Source of the DNA: Methylibium petroleiphilum PM1
Lineage (GTDB): Bacteria; Pseudomonadota; Gammaproteobacteria; Burkholderiales; Burkholderiaceae_C
Length of the DNA stretch: 64,000 nt
NCBI RefSeq assembly: GCF_000015725.1
Contig: NC_008825.1
Location: 3,224,001-3,288,000 of the forward strand
Direction of reading: 5' to 3'
Position 1 is the first letter of the stretch. Every line of letters begins with the position of its first letter. A program made the translations under genes and the position numbers. This document shows positions 1-9,848 of this stretch, piece after piece. The notes beneath the pieces are model-generated. The model was not told the origin of the DNA. It was given only the letters and a program-made list of their open reading frames with translations, and searched no databases.

Positions 1-1
1 C

Positions 2-106
2 AGCGCCTCGCCGCTGCGTCGCTACCTCGGCAGCGTGTCGGCCCAGGTGGTGGCGGAGTCGGACTGCAGCGTGACCGTGGTGCGCGACCCGGCCGGCCGC
101 GGCTGA
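2..106 (+). CDS. C-terminal end of a universal stress protein (UspA family), partial
   Basis: Only the last 34 codons are in the window; the gene begins upstream. The visible residues include GSVSAQVVAESDCSVTVVR, which matches the closing part of UspA-fold proteins: the G-S-V-S segment after the ATP-binding loop, then the last helix and a final beta strand. Usp proteins are small cytoplasmic stress-response proteins, some of which bind ATP. The gene is convergent with the bestrophin gene and ends 7 nt from that gene's stop. The glycine-rich ATP-binding loop lies outside the window, so ATP binding cannot be judged. Confidence 0.75.
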   Translation, partial: SASPLRRYLGSVSAQVVAESDCSVTVVRDPAGRG

Positions 107-112
107 GCCGCG

Positions 113-1045
113 TCAGCGCAGCACACCGGCCAGCGGCGCCAGCGGCGGCGGCAGGTCCGTCTCGCCCAGCGCCTCCAGCAGGTTGATCTCGATGGTGCGG
201 CAGATCGCCTCGAGCGGCAGGTGGTTGGGCTTCAGGCCGAACGGGTCCTTGATCTCGTCGCCCACGGCGTCGAGGCCGAAGAAGGTGTAGGCGACGACGA
301 GCACCACGAAAGGCGTCAGGTAGCCGATGAGATCGACCAGACCGAACGGCAGCAGGAAGCAGTAGACGTAGGCAGTGCGGTGCAGCAGCAGCGTGTAGGC
401 GAACGGGATCGGCGTGCTCGCGATGCGCTCGCAGCCGGCGGCCGCGGCGGCCAGCCCCGAGACGTGGGTGTCGATCTCGGCGGCGATGCGGGCATCCACC
501 TGCCCGGCGCGCAGCGCCTCGCCGAGGCCGCGCCCCACGCCGCGCAGCAGGTGCTCGGTGCCCAGGCTCGCGGCCCGGAAGGCGCGGGCCTCGTCCGCGC
601 CGAGCAGGCGCTCGATGTCGGGGCCGGCATCGCTGTCGCGCAGCTGGTGGCGCAGGGCGTGGGCGAAACCGATGGTCCGCCGCACCAGCACGGCCCGCGC
701 GTCGTCGGCCGGGTCGGGCGCCGCGGGGGTCTGGAACAGCGTCTGCACCTCGCGCGCGAGGCTGCGCGAACGGTGCACCACATCACCCCAGAGCCGGCGG
801 GCCTCCCAATAGCGGTCGTAGGCCGCGGTGTTGCGGAAACCGAGGAAGATCGCCAGCGCCAGTCCGATCAGCGAGAACGGCACCGGGGTCAGCGTCACCT
901 TCCACTGGAACAGCATGCCGTGGCTGAATGCGACGGCAGTCGCGAGCACGGTGCAGGTGGCCAGGCTCCAGAAGATGCGCGGCAGGATCGACCCGCGCAG
1001 CGCGAAGAACAGCCGCAGGGCGTTCGGGCGGTCGACGACGATCAT
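113..1045 (-). CDS. Bestrophin family anion channel-like membrane protein
   Basis: This 310-residue protein fits the bacterial bestrophin (UPF0187) family, which forms pentameric anion or cation channels in the inner membrane. Visible marks are a first membrane segment at about residues 23-45, the family signature around residues 55-83 (GLALAIFLGFRNTAAYDRYW), and a hydrophobic pair near residues 213-262 followed by the conserved acidic stretch GDEIKDPFG. Length is normal for the family. It lies 46 nt downstream of the YdeI-like gene on the same strand and may be cotranscribed with it. No clear ribosome binding site precedes the ATG. The transported ion cannot be told from the sequence. Confidence 0.85.
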   Translation of the reverse strand: MIVVDRPNALRLFFALRGSILPRIFWSLATCTVLATAVAFSHGMLFQWKVTLTPVPFSLIGLALAIFLGFRNTAAYDRYWEARRLWGDVVHRSRSLAREVQTLFQTPAAPDPADDARAVLVRRTIGFAHALRHQLRDSDAGPDIERLLGADEARAFRAASLGTEHLLRGVGRGLGEALRAGQVDARIAAEIDTHVSGLAAAAAGCERIASTPIPFAYTLLLHRTAYVYCFLLPFGLVDLIGYLTPFVVLVVAYTFFGLDAVGDEIKDPFGLKPNHLPLEAICRTIEINLLEALGETDLPPPLAPLAGVLR

Positions 1046-1091
1046 GGCGCGGACGGGCTCGGTGGCCGGCCGGGAGCACGCAGGTCGCGCA

Positions 1092-1472
1092 TCAGGCCGG
1101 CGGCTTGTGCCAGAGGCCGCTGCGCCGCGCCTCGTCGACCTTGGCCTGCCCGGCCGGCTGCATCAGGCCGGCGGCCTCCAGCGCCTCGGCACGGCGCTGG
1201 TGCGGACCGGACCAGGCACTCTTGGGCTTGCGCGGCGCGAACCACAGCAGCGAGCGGCGCTCGTCGAGCCGGCCCTGCTTGCTGTCGATCCAGCCGAAGC
1301 ACAGCGCCTCGTCGATCGCCTCGTCCAGCGTCGGCGCCTCGTGGTCGCTGCCCTTGCGGGCCATCACCAGCCACACGCCGTTGGCCTGGCCCTGATGCCG
1401 GCTCAGCCAGCGGCGCCATGCAGCGCGGTCGGCCGCTTCGACGGCGTGGGGGGGCAGGGTGTCTCCAGGCAT
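1092..1472 (-). CDS. YdeI/OmpD-associated family protein, short form lacking the C-terminal domain
   Basis: The 126-residue product matches the N-terminal part of the YdeI/OmpD-associated family. Core motifs are GVWLVMARKGS, LDEAIDEALCFGWIDS, FAPRKPKSAWS and AAGLMQPAGQAKV. Full-length members as I know them run to about 190 residues and add a C-terminal OmdA helical domain. Here the frame stops soon after the core, and no remnant of that domain is visible in the 46 nt before the bestrophin gene. It may be a natural short variant or a truncated gene. Function is not known beyond a reported link to peptide or bacteriocin tolerance in relatives. Confidence 0.75.
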   Translation of the reverse strand: MPGDTLPPHAVEAADRAAWRRWLSRHQGQANGVWLVMARKGSDHEAPTLDEAIDEALCFGWIDSKQGRLDERRSLLWFAPRKPKSAWSGPHQRRAEALEAAGLMQPAGQAKVDEARRSGLWHKPPA

Positions 1473-1511
1473 CGCGGGCTTTCTCGGTCGGGGGCGGTTC
1501 GGGGGCGCGCC

Positions 1512-2942
<1,431 letters not shown>

Positions 2943-3047
2943 GCCGGCCCGGGGCCCGGCGGCAGCCCAGCCGGCTCCGGTCTGAACGGCGCGAAGGGGC
3001 TTTCACACCCACGTCACAAGGCGTAGTCTCCGCCCAGGAGGCTTGCA

Positions 3048-3839
3048 ATGAACGCTGGGTGCCGCCGTGTCCTGACCCTCGCGCTGACTGCGGCTTGCGC
3101 CGGCGCCCCGGCGCTGGAACTCGCCTACGAACCGACCTCGCTCAACTGGACCGCCGGCGAGGTCGGGCGCATCGGCACCGAGACGCTGCAGCAGACCGTG
3201 GCCAGCGCCGCAGCACGCGACCGGCTCGGTTGCGTACAGCACTGCGAGCGCCTGCAGCGCATCTTCGACCGGCTGGTCGCCGAAGCGCGCCGGCAGACCC
3301 CGCGCGCCGCCGTGCTGCCGTGGTCGCTGACGGTGCTGCACCACGACGACACCGGTGCCTTCGCGCTGCCCGACGGCCAGGTGGTCGTGTCCGAGACGCT
3401 GATCGAGGATCGCGGCCTGTCCGACGAGGCGCTGGCCTTCGTGCTGGCGCACGAGATGGCGCACAGCATCCTCGAACACGAACGCCAGATGCTGACCGCC
3501 GGACGCCTGCTGCTGCCGCGCCAGGTGGAGCGCAGCGTGCCCGACATGTATGTCGAGCTCGAGCACAACTTCGGCCTGCTGAAGTCGCTGGAGCCGGTTC
3601 TGCAGCAGGGCGAGTTCGAGGCCGACGAACTGGGCCTGCTGCTGGCCGCGCTGGCCGGTTTCGCGCCGGCCCGGCAGCTCGAGTTCATGCAGAACGAGGT
3701 GGCCGAGGACGACGGCCGGCGGCCGGTCGCCGCCACGCACCCGCCGGCCACCGAGCGGCTGGCGCGGCTGCAGGAACGGCTGCCGCTGGCCTGGCGGCTG
3801 GTCCAGGCGCGTCGGGAGCACGCGACCCGCCGCCCCTGA
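3048..3839 (+). CDS. Periplasmic M48-family zinc metalloprotease
   Basis: The 263-residue protein has a short signal peptide (about residues 1-22, ending at an Ala-rich site) and an M48 peptidase domain. Zinc ligands are in HEMAH (H135 and H139, catalytic E136), with the third ligand in EFEADELG and the family's late ATHPP segment. These are features of Ste24/Oma1-like and BepA/LoiP-type proteases. Members of this group in the periplasm take part in outer membrane protein quality control; the exact substrate here is unknown. A good ribosome binding site (AGGAGG) precedes the ATG. It is convergent with the lipoprotein gene that follows. No TPR domain is present, unlike BepA. Confidence 0.88.
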   Translation: MNAGCRRVLTLALTAACAGAPALELAYEPTSLNWTAGEVGRIGTETLQQTVASAAARDRLGCVQHCERLQRIFDRLVAEARRQTPRAAVLPWSLTVLHHDDTGAFALPDGQVVVSETLIEDRGLSDEALAFVLAHEMAHSILEHERQMLTAGRLLLPRQVERSVPDMYVELEHNFGLLKSLEPVLQQGEFEADELGLLLAALAGFAPARQLEFMQNEVAEDDGRRPVAATHPPATERLARLQERLPLAWRLVQARREHATRRP

Positions 3840-3864
3840 GCGCCGAAGCCGGCGTGGCGCCGGC

Positions 3865-4329
3865 TCAGTTTGGCAACGCTGCCAGGCTGTCGCCCTGCAC
3901 CAGCACGCGGTCGTTCACGCGGAGGCCGAGGTCACGTTGTCCCACCACGGTCTGTGTCCCGCCACCGTCGAGTTCGACGGTGTATTCATAGCGGGGCTGC
4001 GGCGGCGCCTTGGGGCCGGCGTCGACAGTGGCCGCCGGCGCGGCCGGTGCCTCGGATCGGGCTGCCGGCGCAGACGCCGACGCGCGCTTGTCGCGCTTGC
4101 CGCTCGCCGGCGGCTTCGCCTTGGCGGCCGGGGCCGGCTTGGGCACCGCGGTTGGCACGGCGGCGGCGGCCACCGGTGGGTCGACCCATGCCGCGAAATA
4201 GGTGATCCGGCTCACCGTGGCATTGCCCTGCGCCGCAGCGGACCCGCCCGGTTCGGCAGGACGAGACGAGGCACAGCCCGCCAGCGCGACGGCGAGCGAC
4301 AGGGCGAGGGCGGGAACACGGACGGGCAT
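3865..4329 (-). CDS. Small outer-membrane-type lipoprotein with Ala/Pro/Lys-rich linker
   Basis: The start at 4329 gives a classical lipoprotein signal: [19 protein letters not shown], with a lipobox ending at Cys19. A GAGGAG ribosome binding site lies upstream. The mature part has a low-complexity Ala/Pro/Lys linker (about residues 50-100) and a C-terminal small beta domain, [25 protein letters not shown]. That end resembles the C-terminal strand region of SlyB/Rickettsia 17-kDa-type proteins, but the glycine zipper of those families is absent. Probably anchored in the outer membrane. An in-frame ATG 14 codons upstream would bury the signal peptide and was rejected. Function unknown. Confidence 0.7.
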   Translation of the reverse strand: MPVRVPALALSLAVALAGCASSRPAEPGGSAAAQGNATVSRITYFAAWVDPPVAAAAVPTAVPKPAPAAKAKPPASGKRDKRASASAPAARSEAPAAPAATVDAGPKAPPQPRYEYTVELDGGGTQTVVGQRDLGLRVNDRVLVQGDSLAALPN

Positions 4330-4459
4330 GGCGGGGCACTCCTCGAGGCGATGCCGAGCGAGTGTGCCCAAGCCCGCGGCCTGCGCGCATGAACTTGCGT
4401 GGCGCGGCCTCCCGCATTCGAGTGGCTTGCCAGGCCCGCGGTCGCGCGGCAGCCGCCGC

Positions 4460-4861
4460 TCACGCCGGGTCGTCGTACTTCAGGTACTTGAAGCGGGCGT
4501 CGTCGTTGGGCGTGCCCTCGAGCACCGCGCCCGCCTCCTTCGCCGGCTGCCACTGGACCACCTCCTCGATCTTCTTCGCCAGCGCGAAGTCCTTCTCGGT
4601 CACGCCCTTGGCGGCGTGGTTGACCAGCTTCACCACCACGAAGGCGTAGCTGACCGCCAGGTCCGGGTGGTGCCAGGCCGCCTCGGCGAGATGCCCGACG
4701 GTGTTGACGACCATCAGCGTGGCCTTCCAGCCGCTGGTCCTGTACTTGCGCCGGATCCAGCCATCCTCGTAGGTCCAGTGCGGCAGTTCGGCCTTCAGCC
4801 GGGCCTCGATCTCCTCGGGAGCGTAGACCTCGTCGGCCCCCTTGCTGCGCCATTGCGTCAT
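4460..4861 (-). CDS. phhB: 4a-hydroxytetrahydrobiopterin dehydratase (pterin carbinolamine dehydratase)
   Basis: A 133-residue cytoplasmic protein of the PCD/DCoH family, which dehydrates 4a-hydroxytetrahydropterin formed by aromatic amino acid hydroxylases. The active-site signature is present as [18 protein letters not shown] followed by [19 protein letters not shown], containing the conserved His-His-Pro and the later His. The N-terminal 30 residues and C-terminal 25 residues go beyond the minimal fold of about 95 residues. No phenylalanine hydroxylase gene is adjacent, so the in vivo partner is not shown here. It lies 36 nt downstream of murB on the same strand. Confidence 0.9.
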   Translation of the reverse strand: MTQWRSKGADEVYAPEEIEARLKAELPHWTYEDGWIRRKYRTSGWKATLMVVNTVGHLAEAAWHHPDLAVSYAFVVVKLVNHAAKGVTEKDFALAKKIEEVVQWQPAKEAGAVLEGTPNDDARFKYLKYDDPA

Positions 4862-4897
4862 CGCCGTCTCCTCGATGGCCGGACCCTTGCCCAGCGG

Positions 4898-5926
4898 CTA
4901 CACCACCACCGGCTCCGGTTCGAGCCGGATGCCGAAGCGGCCGTAGACACTCTCCTGGATGGCCTGCGCCAGCGTCACGATCTCGCCGCCGATGGCCTGT
5001 CCGCGGTTCACCAGCACCAGCGCCTGCTTCTCGTAGACGCCGGCCTGGCCGATCGACTTGCCCTTCCAGCCGCAGGCGTCGATCAGCCATCCTGCCGCGA
5101 GCTTGAAACTGCCGTCGGCCATGGGGTAATGCACGATGGCCGGGTCGCGCGCGATGATGTCGCGGCACTGCTCCGGCGTGACCACCGGGTTCTTGAAGAA
5201 GCTGCCGGCGTTGCCGATCACCGCCGGGTCGGGCAGCTTGGCGCGGCGGATCTCGCAGACCCAGTCGTACACCTGGCGCGGCGTCGGGTGGCTGATGCCG
5301 GTGTCGGCCATCCTGCGCTCCAGGTCCAGGTAGCCCAGCACCGCGGTCGGTGGCTGCGGCAGGCGCAGTCGCACGCGGGTGATCAGGCAGCGGCCGGCGA
5401 GCGCCTGCTTGAACACGCTGTCGCGGTAGCCGAAGCGGCAGGCCGCGGCGTCCAGCGTGAGCGCGGCGCCGGTCTGCAGGTCGATGGCGTCGAGCGAGTC
5501 GAAGCGGTCCTTCAACTCCACACCGTAGGCGCCGATGTTCTGCACCGGCGCGGCGCCCACGCTGCCGGGGATCAGCGCCAGGTTCTCCAGCCCGGGCAGG
5601 CCCTGCTCCAGCGTCCAGGCGACGAACGCGTGCCAGTTCTCACCGGCGCCCGCCTCGACGATGACCGCATCGTCCCGGCGCGCGAGCACGCGACGCCCGG
5701 CGATCTCCACCTTGAGCACCAGCGCACGCAGGTCGCGGGTGAGCACGATGTTGCTGCCGCCGCCCAGCACGAATTTCGGCATCGCGGCCAGATCGGGGTC
5801 GGCCAGCAGGCGCTGCACGTCCTCGGGTGCGTGCACGCGCACCAGCCGCTGGGCCAGCGCGGGCAGGCCGAAGCTGTTGTACGGCCTCAGGCTGACATTG
5901 GTTTCGACGGCGGGCAGGTCCGGCAT
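4898..5926 (-). CDS. murB: UDP-N-acetylenolpyruvoylglucosamine reductase
   Basis: MurB uses NADPH and bound FAD to reduce UDP-GlcNAc-enolpyruvate to UDP-MurNAc for peptidoglycan synthesis. The FAD-binding core shows NSFGLPA near the start, [14 protein letters not shown] and [20 protein letters not shown]. The C-terminal catalytic domain shows the proton-donor serine in AGSFFKNP and a Glu near the end in RLEPEPVVV. Length (342) and the long C-terminal region fit the type I (E. coli-like) enzyme. It is divergent from yajQ with only 42 nt between the starts. The start codon has no Shine-Dalgarno sequence. Confidence 0.96.
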   Translation of the reverse strand: MPDLPAVETNVSLRPYNSFGLPALAQRLVRVHAPEDVQRLLADPDLAAMPKFVLGGGSNIVLTRDLRALVLKVEIAGRRVLARRDDAVIVEAGAGENWHAFVAWTLEQGLPGLENLALIPGSVGAAPVQNIGAYGVELKDRFDSLDAIDLQTGAALTLDAAACRFGYRDSVFKQALAGRCLITRVRLRLPQPPTAVLGYLDLERRMADTGISHPTPRQVYDWVCEIRRAKLPDPAVIGNAGSFFKNPVVTPEQCRDIIARDPAIVHYPMADGSFKLAAGWLIDACGWKGKSIGQAGVYEKQALVLVNRGQAIGGEIVTLAQAIQESVYGRFGIRLEPEPVVV

Positions 5927-5932
5927 GGCAGA

Positions 5933-5938
5933 ATTTTC
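5933..5938 (-). promoter_or_regulatory. Candidate -10 box for a leaderless murB transcript
   Basis: On the minus strand GAAAAT lies 6 nt before the murB ATG and no Shine-Dalgarno sequence is present. This is one of eight similar cases in the window; alone it is weak. Confidence 0.3.
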
Positions 5939-5968
5939 GCTGATCTCCGTCTCAGGAAGCCCTTCATC

Positions 5969-6457
5969 ATGCCCAGCTTCGATACCGTGCTAGAACCCAA
6001 CCTCGTCGAGGTGCGCAACGCGGTCGACCAGAGCAGCAAGGAGATCGGCACGCGCTTCGATTTCAAGGGCTCGTCGGCGCGCGTGGAGCTCAAGGACAAG
6101 GACATCACGCTCTACGCCGACAGCGACTTCCAGCTCTCGCAGGTGATGGACATCCTCACGCTCAAGCTCACCAAGCGCAGCGTCGACGCGCGCTTCCTCG
6201 ACAGCAGCGCCAAGATCGAGAAGATCGGCGGCGACAAGGTCAAGCAGGTGCTCAAGGTCAAGGAAGGCATCGACAGCGAGACGGCGAAGAAGATCCAGCA
6301 ACTGATCAAGGCCAGCAAGATGAAGGTGCAGGCCGCGATCCAGGGCGACGCGGTGCGCGTCACCGGCGCCAAGCGCGACGACCTGCAGGCGGCGATGGCG
6401 CTGATCCGCAAGGACGTGGCCGACGTGCCGCTGTCGTTCAACAACTTCCGCGACTGA
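5969..6457 (+). CDS. yajQ: YajQ-family nucleotide-binding protein (putative cyclic di-GMP effector)
   Basis: A 162-residue cytoplasmic protein of the YajQ (UPF0234) family with its standard N terminus [18 protein letters not shown] and core GTRFDFKG. The C-terminal half shows [20 protein letters not shown] and ends in PLSFNNFRD, all family hallmarks. Members bind nucleotides, and some Xanthomonas and Pseudomonas members were reported as c-di-GMP effectors. An AGGAAG ribosome binding site precedes ATG 5969. The retropepsin-like gene follows after 12 nt, suggesting cotranscription. Whether this copy binds c-di-GMP is inference. Confidence 0.93.
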   Translation: MPSFDTVLEPNLVEVRNAVDQSSKEIGTRFDFKGSSARVELKDKDITLYADSDFQLSQVMDILTLKLTKRSVDARFLDSSAKIEKIGGDKVKQVLKVKEGIDSETAKKIQQLIKASKMKVQAAIQGDAVRVTGAKRDDLQAAMALIRKDVADVPLSFNNFRD

Positions 6458-6469
6458 GCCGGCCGAGGG

Positions 6470-7123
6470 ATGCGCGCCGCACTGCTGTCGGCCGTGCTGA
6501 TCCTCGCCGCGGCCGGGGCGGCGGCGCAGCAGCCCTCACGTCGCGTGGCCCTGAGCGGCAGCATGGGCAGCCGCGCGCTGCTGGTGATCGACGGCGATGC
6601 GCCACGCGCGGTGGCGGTGGGCAGCACCGTGCAGGGCGTCAAGTTGCTCAGCGTGAACGAGGCGCAGGCGGTGGTCGAGATCGACGGCCGGCGGCAGACG
6701 CTGCGCCTCGGCGAAGCGGCGGTGAACCTGGGCGGCGCGGCCAGCGCCGGCAGCGGCACCCAGATCACCCTCAGCAGCGACGCCAACGGCCACTTCCAGG
6801 CCCAGGGCCAGATCAACGGCCGTGGCGTGCTGTTCCTGGTGGACACCGGCGCGACCATGATTTCGATGGGGCAGGACGAGGCCGAGCGCCTGGGCCTGGC
6901 CTACAAGAACGGCGAGCGCATCGGCCTGCGCACCGCCAACGGCAACACCGTGGGCTACCGCATCTCGCTGAACACGGTGCGGGTCGGTGACGTCGAGGTG
7001 CACAACGTGGCGGCGGTGGTGCAGCCCCAGCCGATGCCCTTCATCCTGCTCGGCAACAGCTTCCTGACGCGCTTCCAGATGAAGCGCGAGAACGACACGC
7101 TGCTGCTGCAGCGGCGCTACTGA
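6470..7123 (+). CDS. Retropepsin-like aspartic protease (TIGR02281 family), exported
   Basis: The 217-residue product begins with a signal peptide (about residues 1-20, ending AAAQ). A small N-terminal domain follows that resembles PilP/GspC-like segments (VAVGSTVQGVKLLSVNEAQAV). The C-terminal aspartic protease domain has the catalytic motif FLVDTGAT (D125) and a late hydrophobic ILLGNSFL loop. Bacterial clan AA proteases of this type carry one catalytic Asp per chain and act as dimers. It probably works in the periplasm. The gene follows yajQ by 12 nt and is convergent with ggt. Substrate unknown. Confidence 0.82.
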   Translation: MRAALLSAVLILAAAGAAAQQPSRRVALSGSMGSRALLVIDGDAPRAVAVGSTVQGVKLLSVNEAQAVVEIDGRRQTLRLGEAAVNLGGAASAGSGTQITLSSDANGHFQAQGQINGRGVLFLVDTGATMISMGQDEAERLGLAYKNGERIGLRTANGNTVGYRISLNTVRVGDVEVHNVAAVVQPQPMPFILLGNSFLTRFQMKRENDTLLLQRRY

Positions 7124-7156
7124 TCGCGCACCGGCGATGCGCGACGTGGCTGTTCT

Positions 7157-7189
7157 CAAGGAAACGTCGGGCCGCCCCAAGTTTCCTTG
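7157..7189. terminator. Inverted repeat between convergent genes, likely bidirectional terminator
   Basis: CAAGGAAAC (7157-7165) and GTTTCCTTG (7181-7189) are perfect inverted repeats around a 15-nt loop, between the stop codons of the retropepsin gene and ggt. There is no long T run on either strand, so termination efficiency is uncertain. Confidence 0.45.
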
Positions 7190-7238
7190 ACCCCCGCGGG
7201 GGGGCGGGCTGGGCGCAGACCGGCCCTGGGGGTGCTCA
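7169..7238. repeat. GC-rich intergenic repeat, copy A
   Basis: This stretch shares its layout with 47903-47973: a GGGCCGC start, a CCAAG block, an ACCCCC-x-CGGGGGGGCG core, a CCGG block, a G-rich run and a final TCA. Copy A ends exactly at the stop codon of ggt on the minus strand. It overlaps the inverted repeat at 7157-7189. I recall similar elements scattered in other Burkholderiales genomes but cannot verify this here. Confidence 0.5.
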
Positions 7239-8960
7239 GTAGCCGGCCGCCAGACCGGTGTTGCGCCGCGGGTCGTTGGCGCCGTAGTAGCGGTTGCTGC
7301 CGACCGGCTTGCCGCCCAGCGAGGGCGCGCCGACCAGGATGGCTGCCAGATGGTTGGCCGGTTGCGGGGCGCCGAATCGGTGCCCCATGCCGAGCAGGAT
7401 CTGCCGCGTGTCGGGGCTCAGCGCGAACGGCTCGAGGTTCGTCGCCTCCGGCTGCCACTGCTGGTGGAAGCGCGGGGCATCGACCGCCTCCTGCACCGTC
7501 ATGCCGTAGTCGATCAGGTTCAGCAGCACCAGCGCCGTCACGGTGATGATGCGGCTGCCGCCGGGCGTGCCCAGCACCAGCACCGGCTTGCCGTCGCGCG
7601 ACACGATGGTCGGGCTCATCGAGCTGAGTGGACGCTTGCCGGGGGCGATCGCGTTGGTTTCGCCCTGCACCAGACCGTACATGTTCGCGGCGCCGAGCTT
7701 GATGGTGAAGTCGTCCATCTCGTTGTTGAGCAGCACGCCGGTGCCGGCCGCGGCGACGCGGGCGCCGAACCAGTCGTTGAGCGTGTAGGTCACCGAGGCC
7801 GCATTGCCCTCGCGGTCGATGATGGAGTAGTGGGTGGTGTTGCTGCCCTCGTGCGGCGCGACGCCGGGTCGCAGGTCCTGCGACACGCCGGCCCGCGCCG
7901 GGTCGATGGCGGCCCGGATGCGCGCCGCGTAATCCTTGTCGAGCAGGCGCTCCAGCGGGTTGTGCACGAAGTCGGGGTCGCCCAGGTAGCTGTTGCGGTC
8001 GACGTAGGCGTGGCGCATCGCCTCGATCTGGTAGTGCACGCCCTGCGCCGCGCCATAGCCCAGCTCCTGCAGCGGATAGCCCTCCAGGATGTTGAGGAGC
8101 TCGCACAGGATCACGCCGCCGGCGCTCGGGGGCGGCGCCGAGACGATCCGGTAGCCGCGGTAGTCACACTCCACCGGCGCGAGCTCGCGGGTCGCGTACC
8201 GGTCCAGATCGGTCTGCGTGATCAGGCCGCCACCGGCCCGGCTCGACGCCACCAGCGCCTCACCTACCGGACCCTGGTAGAAGCCGCGGCTGCCGTGGCG
8301 GGCGATGCGCTGCAGCGTGCGCGCCAGGTCCTTCTGCACCAGCCGCTGGCCGGCGGACCACGGCGCTCCCTCGCGCAGGAAGATCGCGGCCGAGGCCGGG
8401 TCCTTGCGGAAGTCGTCGGTCGCGGTAGCGAGCATGGCGATGTCGCCCGGCTCCAGCACGAAGCCGCGACGCGCCAGTCGCAGCGCGGGTGCCACGAGAG
8501 CCGCACGTTGCATCGTGCCGTACTTCACGCGCGCGAACTCGAGCCCGGACACCGTGCCGGGCACGCCGACGGCCAGATGGCCGCGCGTGCTGAGACCCTT
8601 GACCGGCTGGCCATCGGCGCCGAGGTACATGTCGGCCGTGGCCGCGAGCGGCGCCTTCTCGCGGAAGTCGAGAAAGGTCCTGCGGCCATCGGCGAACTGC
8701 AGCGTCATGAAGCCGCCGCCGCCCAGGTTGCCGGCCGCCGGGTAGACCACCGCCAGCGCGTAGCCGACCGCCACCGCGGCATCGACCGCGTTGCCGCCGC
8801 GCTGCAGCACGTCGACCCCGACCTGCGTCGCCAGCCGGTGCGCGGTGACCACCATGCCGTTCTCGGCCGCCACCGGCGCGACCGACGCCGCCTGCACGGC
8901 CATCGCGACCAGCACCGCGGCCGCGGCAAAGAGGGACCTCAAGCATTGGGCTGCATGCAT
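7236..8960 (-). CDS. ggt: Gamma-glutamyltransferase, periplasmic
   Basis: GGT removes gamma-glutamyl groups from glutathione and related peptides by transfer or hydrolysis. The 574-residue precursor has a signal peptide (about residues 1-25) and matures by self-cleavage before the catalytic threonine, here T375 in GSNTTHYS. The large subunit has RGGNAVDAAVAVGYAL and GGGGFM; the small subunit has SMSPTIV and LGTPGGSRII, all typical. I chose ATG 8960 because AGGAG lies at proper spacing; an upstream GTG adds six residues. A second, signal-less family member occurs at 24435-26060. Confidence 0.94.
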   Translation of the reverse strand: MHAAQCLRSLFAAAAVLVAMAVQAASVAPVAAENGMVVTAHRLATQVGVDVLQRGGNAVDAAVAVGYALAVVYPAAGNLGGGGFMTLQFADGRRTFLDFREKAPLAATADMYLGADGQPVKGLSTRGHLAVGVPGTVSGLEFARVKYGTMQRAALVAPALRLARRGFVLEPGDIAMLATATDDFRKDPASAAIFLREGAPWSAGQRLVQKDLARTLQRIARHGSRGFYQGPVGEALVASSRAGGGLITQTDLDRYATRELAPVECDYRGYRIVSAPPPSAGGVILCELLNILEGYPLQELGYGAAQGVHYQIEAMRHAYVDRNSYLGDPDFVHNPLERLLDKDYAARIRAAIDPARAGVSQDLRPGVAPHEGSNTTHYSIIDREGNAASVTYTLNDWFGARVAAAGTGVLLNNEMDDFTIKLGAANMYGLVQGETNAIAPGKRPLSSMSPTIVSRDGKPVLVLGTPGGSRIITVTALVLLNLIDYGMTVQEAVDAPRFHQQWQPEATNLEPFALSPDTRQILLGMGHRFGAPQPANHLAAILVGAPSLGGKPVGSNRYYGANDPRRNTGLAAGY

Positions 8961-9106
8961 GGCAAAGCTCCTGGGCACACGTCGTCCGCTCGAGGACGCT
9001 CGGCCCAGGATAGCCCGCAGGCCCCGGCCTGTGCGGGACGCAGGGCATCACCGCAGCCGGCCGCTGCGGCGCTGCACAGTCCCGGTGAGCGTATGGAGCC
9101 GCTCGC

Positions 9107-9112
9107 TACACT
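9107..9112 (+). promoter_or_regulatory. Candidate -10 box for leaderless rsuA transcript
   Basis: TACACT ends 5 nt before the rsuA ATG. No ribosome binding site is visible, so transcription may begin at or next to the start codon. Confidence 0.4.
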
Positions 9113-9117
9113 GCCGG

Positions 9118-9819
9118 ATGCGCATCTCGCAGGTGTTGTTCTCCCAGGGTTTCGGCACCCGGCGCGACTGCGCCGGGCTCATCCACGCAGGCGCCGTCGA
9201 GGTGGCCGGGCGCGTGGTCGACGACCCCGACGAGGAGCTGCCGACCGAGGACCTGGTGTTCAGCGTGCAGGGCCGGGCCTGGCCCTTCCACGACAAGGCG
9301 CTGGTGCTGCTGCACAAGCCCACCCACTACGAGTGCTCGCAGAAACCGCGCCACCATCCCGGCGTGCTCTCGCTGCTGCCGACGCCGCTGCGCGTGCGCG
9401 GTCTGCAGCCGGTCGGAAGGCTCGACGAAGACACCACCGGCGCGTTGCTGCTCACCGACGACGGCACGCTCATCCACCGGCTCACATCACCCAAGCACCA
9501 CGTGCCCAAGGTCTACGAGATCACGGCCAAGCATGCGCTGGCCGACGAGCAGATCGCCCGCCTGACCGAGGGCGTGGTGCTCGACGACGATCCCCAGCCG
9601 GTGCGCGCGGCCGCGGCCGAACGCACCGGCGAATTCACGCTGCGCCTCACGCTGACCGAAGGCAAGTACCACCAGGTCAAGCGCATGCTGGCGGCGGTAG
9701 GCAACCGCTGCGAGGCGCTGCACCGCAGCCGCATCGGCGCGCTGGCCCTGGACGACCTCCCGGTCGGCCAGTGGCGCTGGGTCGGCCCGGACGAGCGGGC
9801 CCGGCTGCTGCAGAAGTAG
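9118..9819 (+). CDS. rsuA: 16S rRNA pseudouridine synthase (RsuA type)
   Basis: The 233-residue protein has an N-terminal S4 RNA-binding domain (about residues 1-55) and a RsuA/RluB/E/F catalytic domain. The catalytic aspartate lies in VGRLDEDTTGALLLTDDG, followed by HRLTSPKHHVPKVYE and EGKYHQVKRMLAAVGN, which agree with RsuA more than with RluB or RluF. RsuA makes pseudouridine 516 in the 530 loop of 16S rRNA. ATG 9118 fits the S4 domain start; longer in-frame extension upstream is arginine-rich and unlike the family. Convergent with the response regulator gene. Confidence 0.88.
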   Translation: MRISQVLFSQGFGTRRDCAGLIHAGAVEVAGRVVDDPDEELPTEDLVFSVQGRAWPFHDKALVLLHKPTHYECSQKPRHHPGVLSLLPTPLRVRGLQPVGRLDEDTTGALLLTDDGTLIHRLTSPKHHVPKVYEITAKHALADEQIARLTEGVVLDDDPQPVRAAAAERTGEFTLRLTLTEGKYHQVKRMLAAVGNRCEALHRSRIGALALDDLPVGQWRWVGPDERARLLQK

Positions 9820-9848
9820 CGGCCCCGCGCCGCCGCGCCAGGCCGGCA

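Noticed and set aside
2943-2963. Terminator after argG
   Set aside because: The GC-rich palindrome after the stop has no T run, so it cannot be called with confidence.
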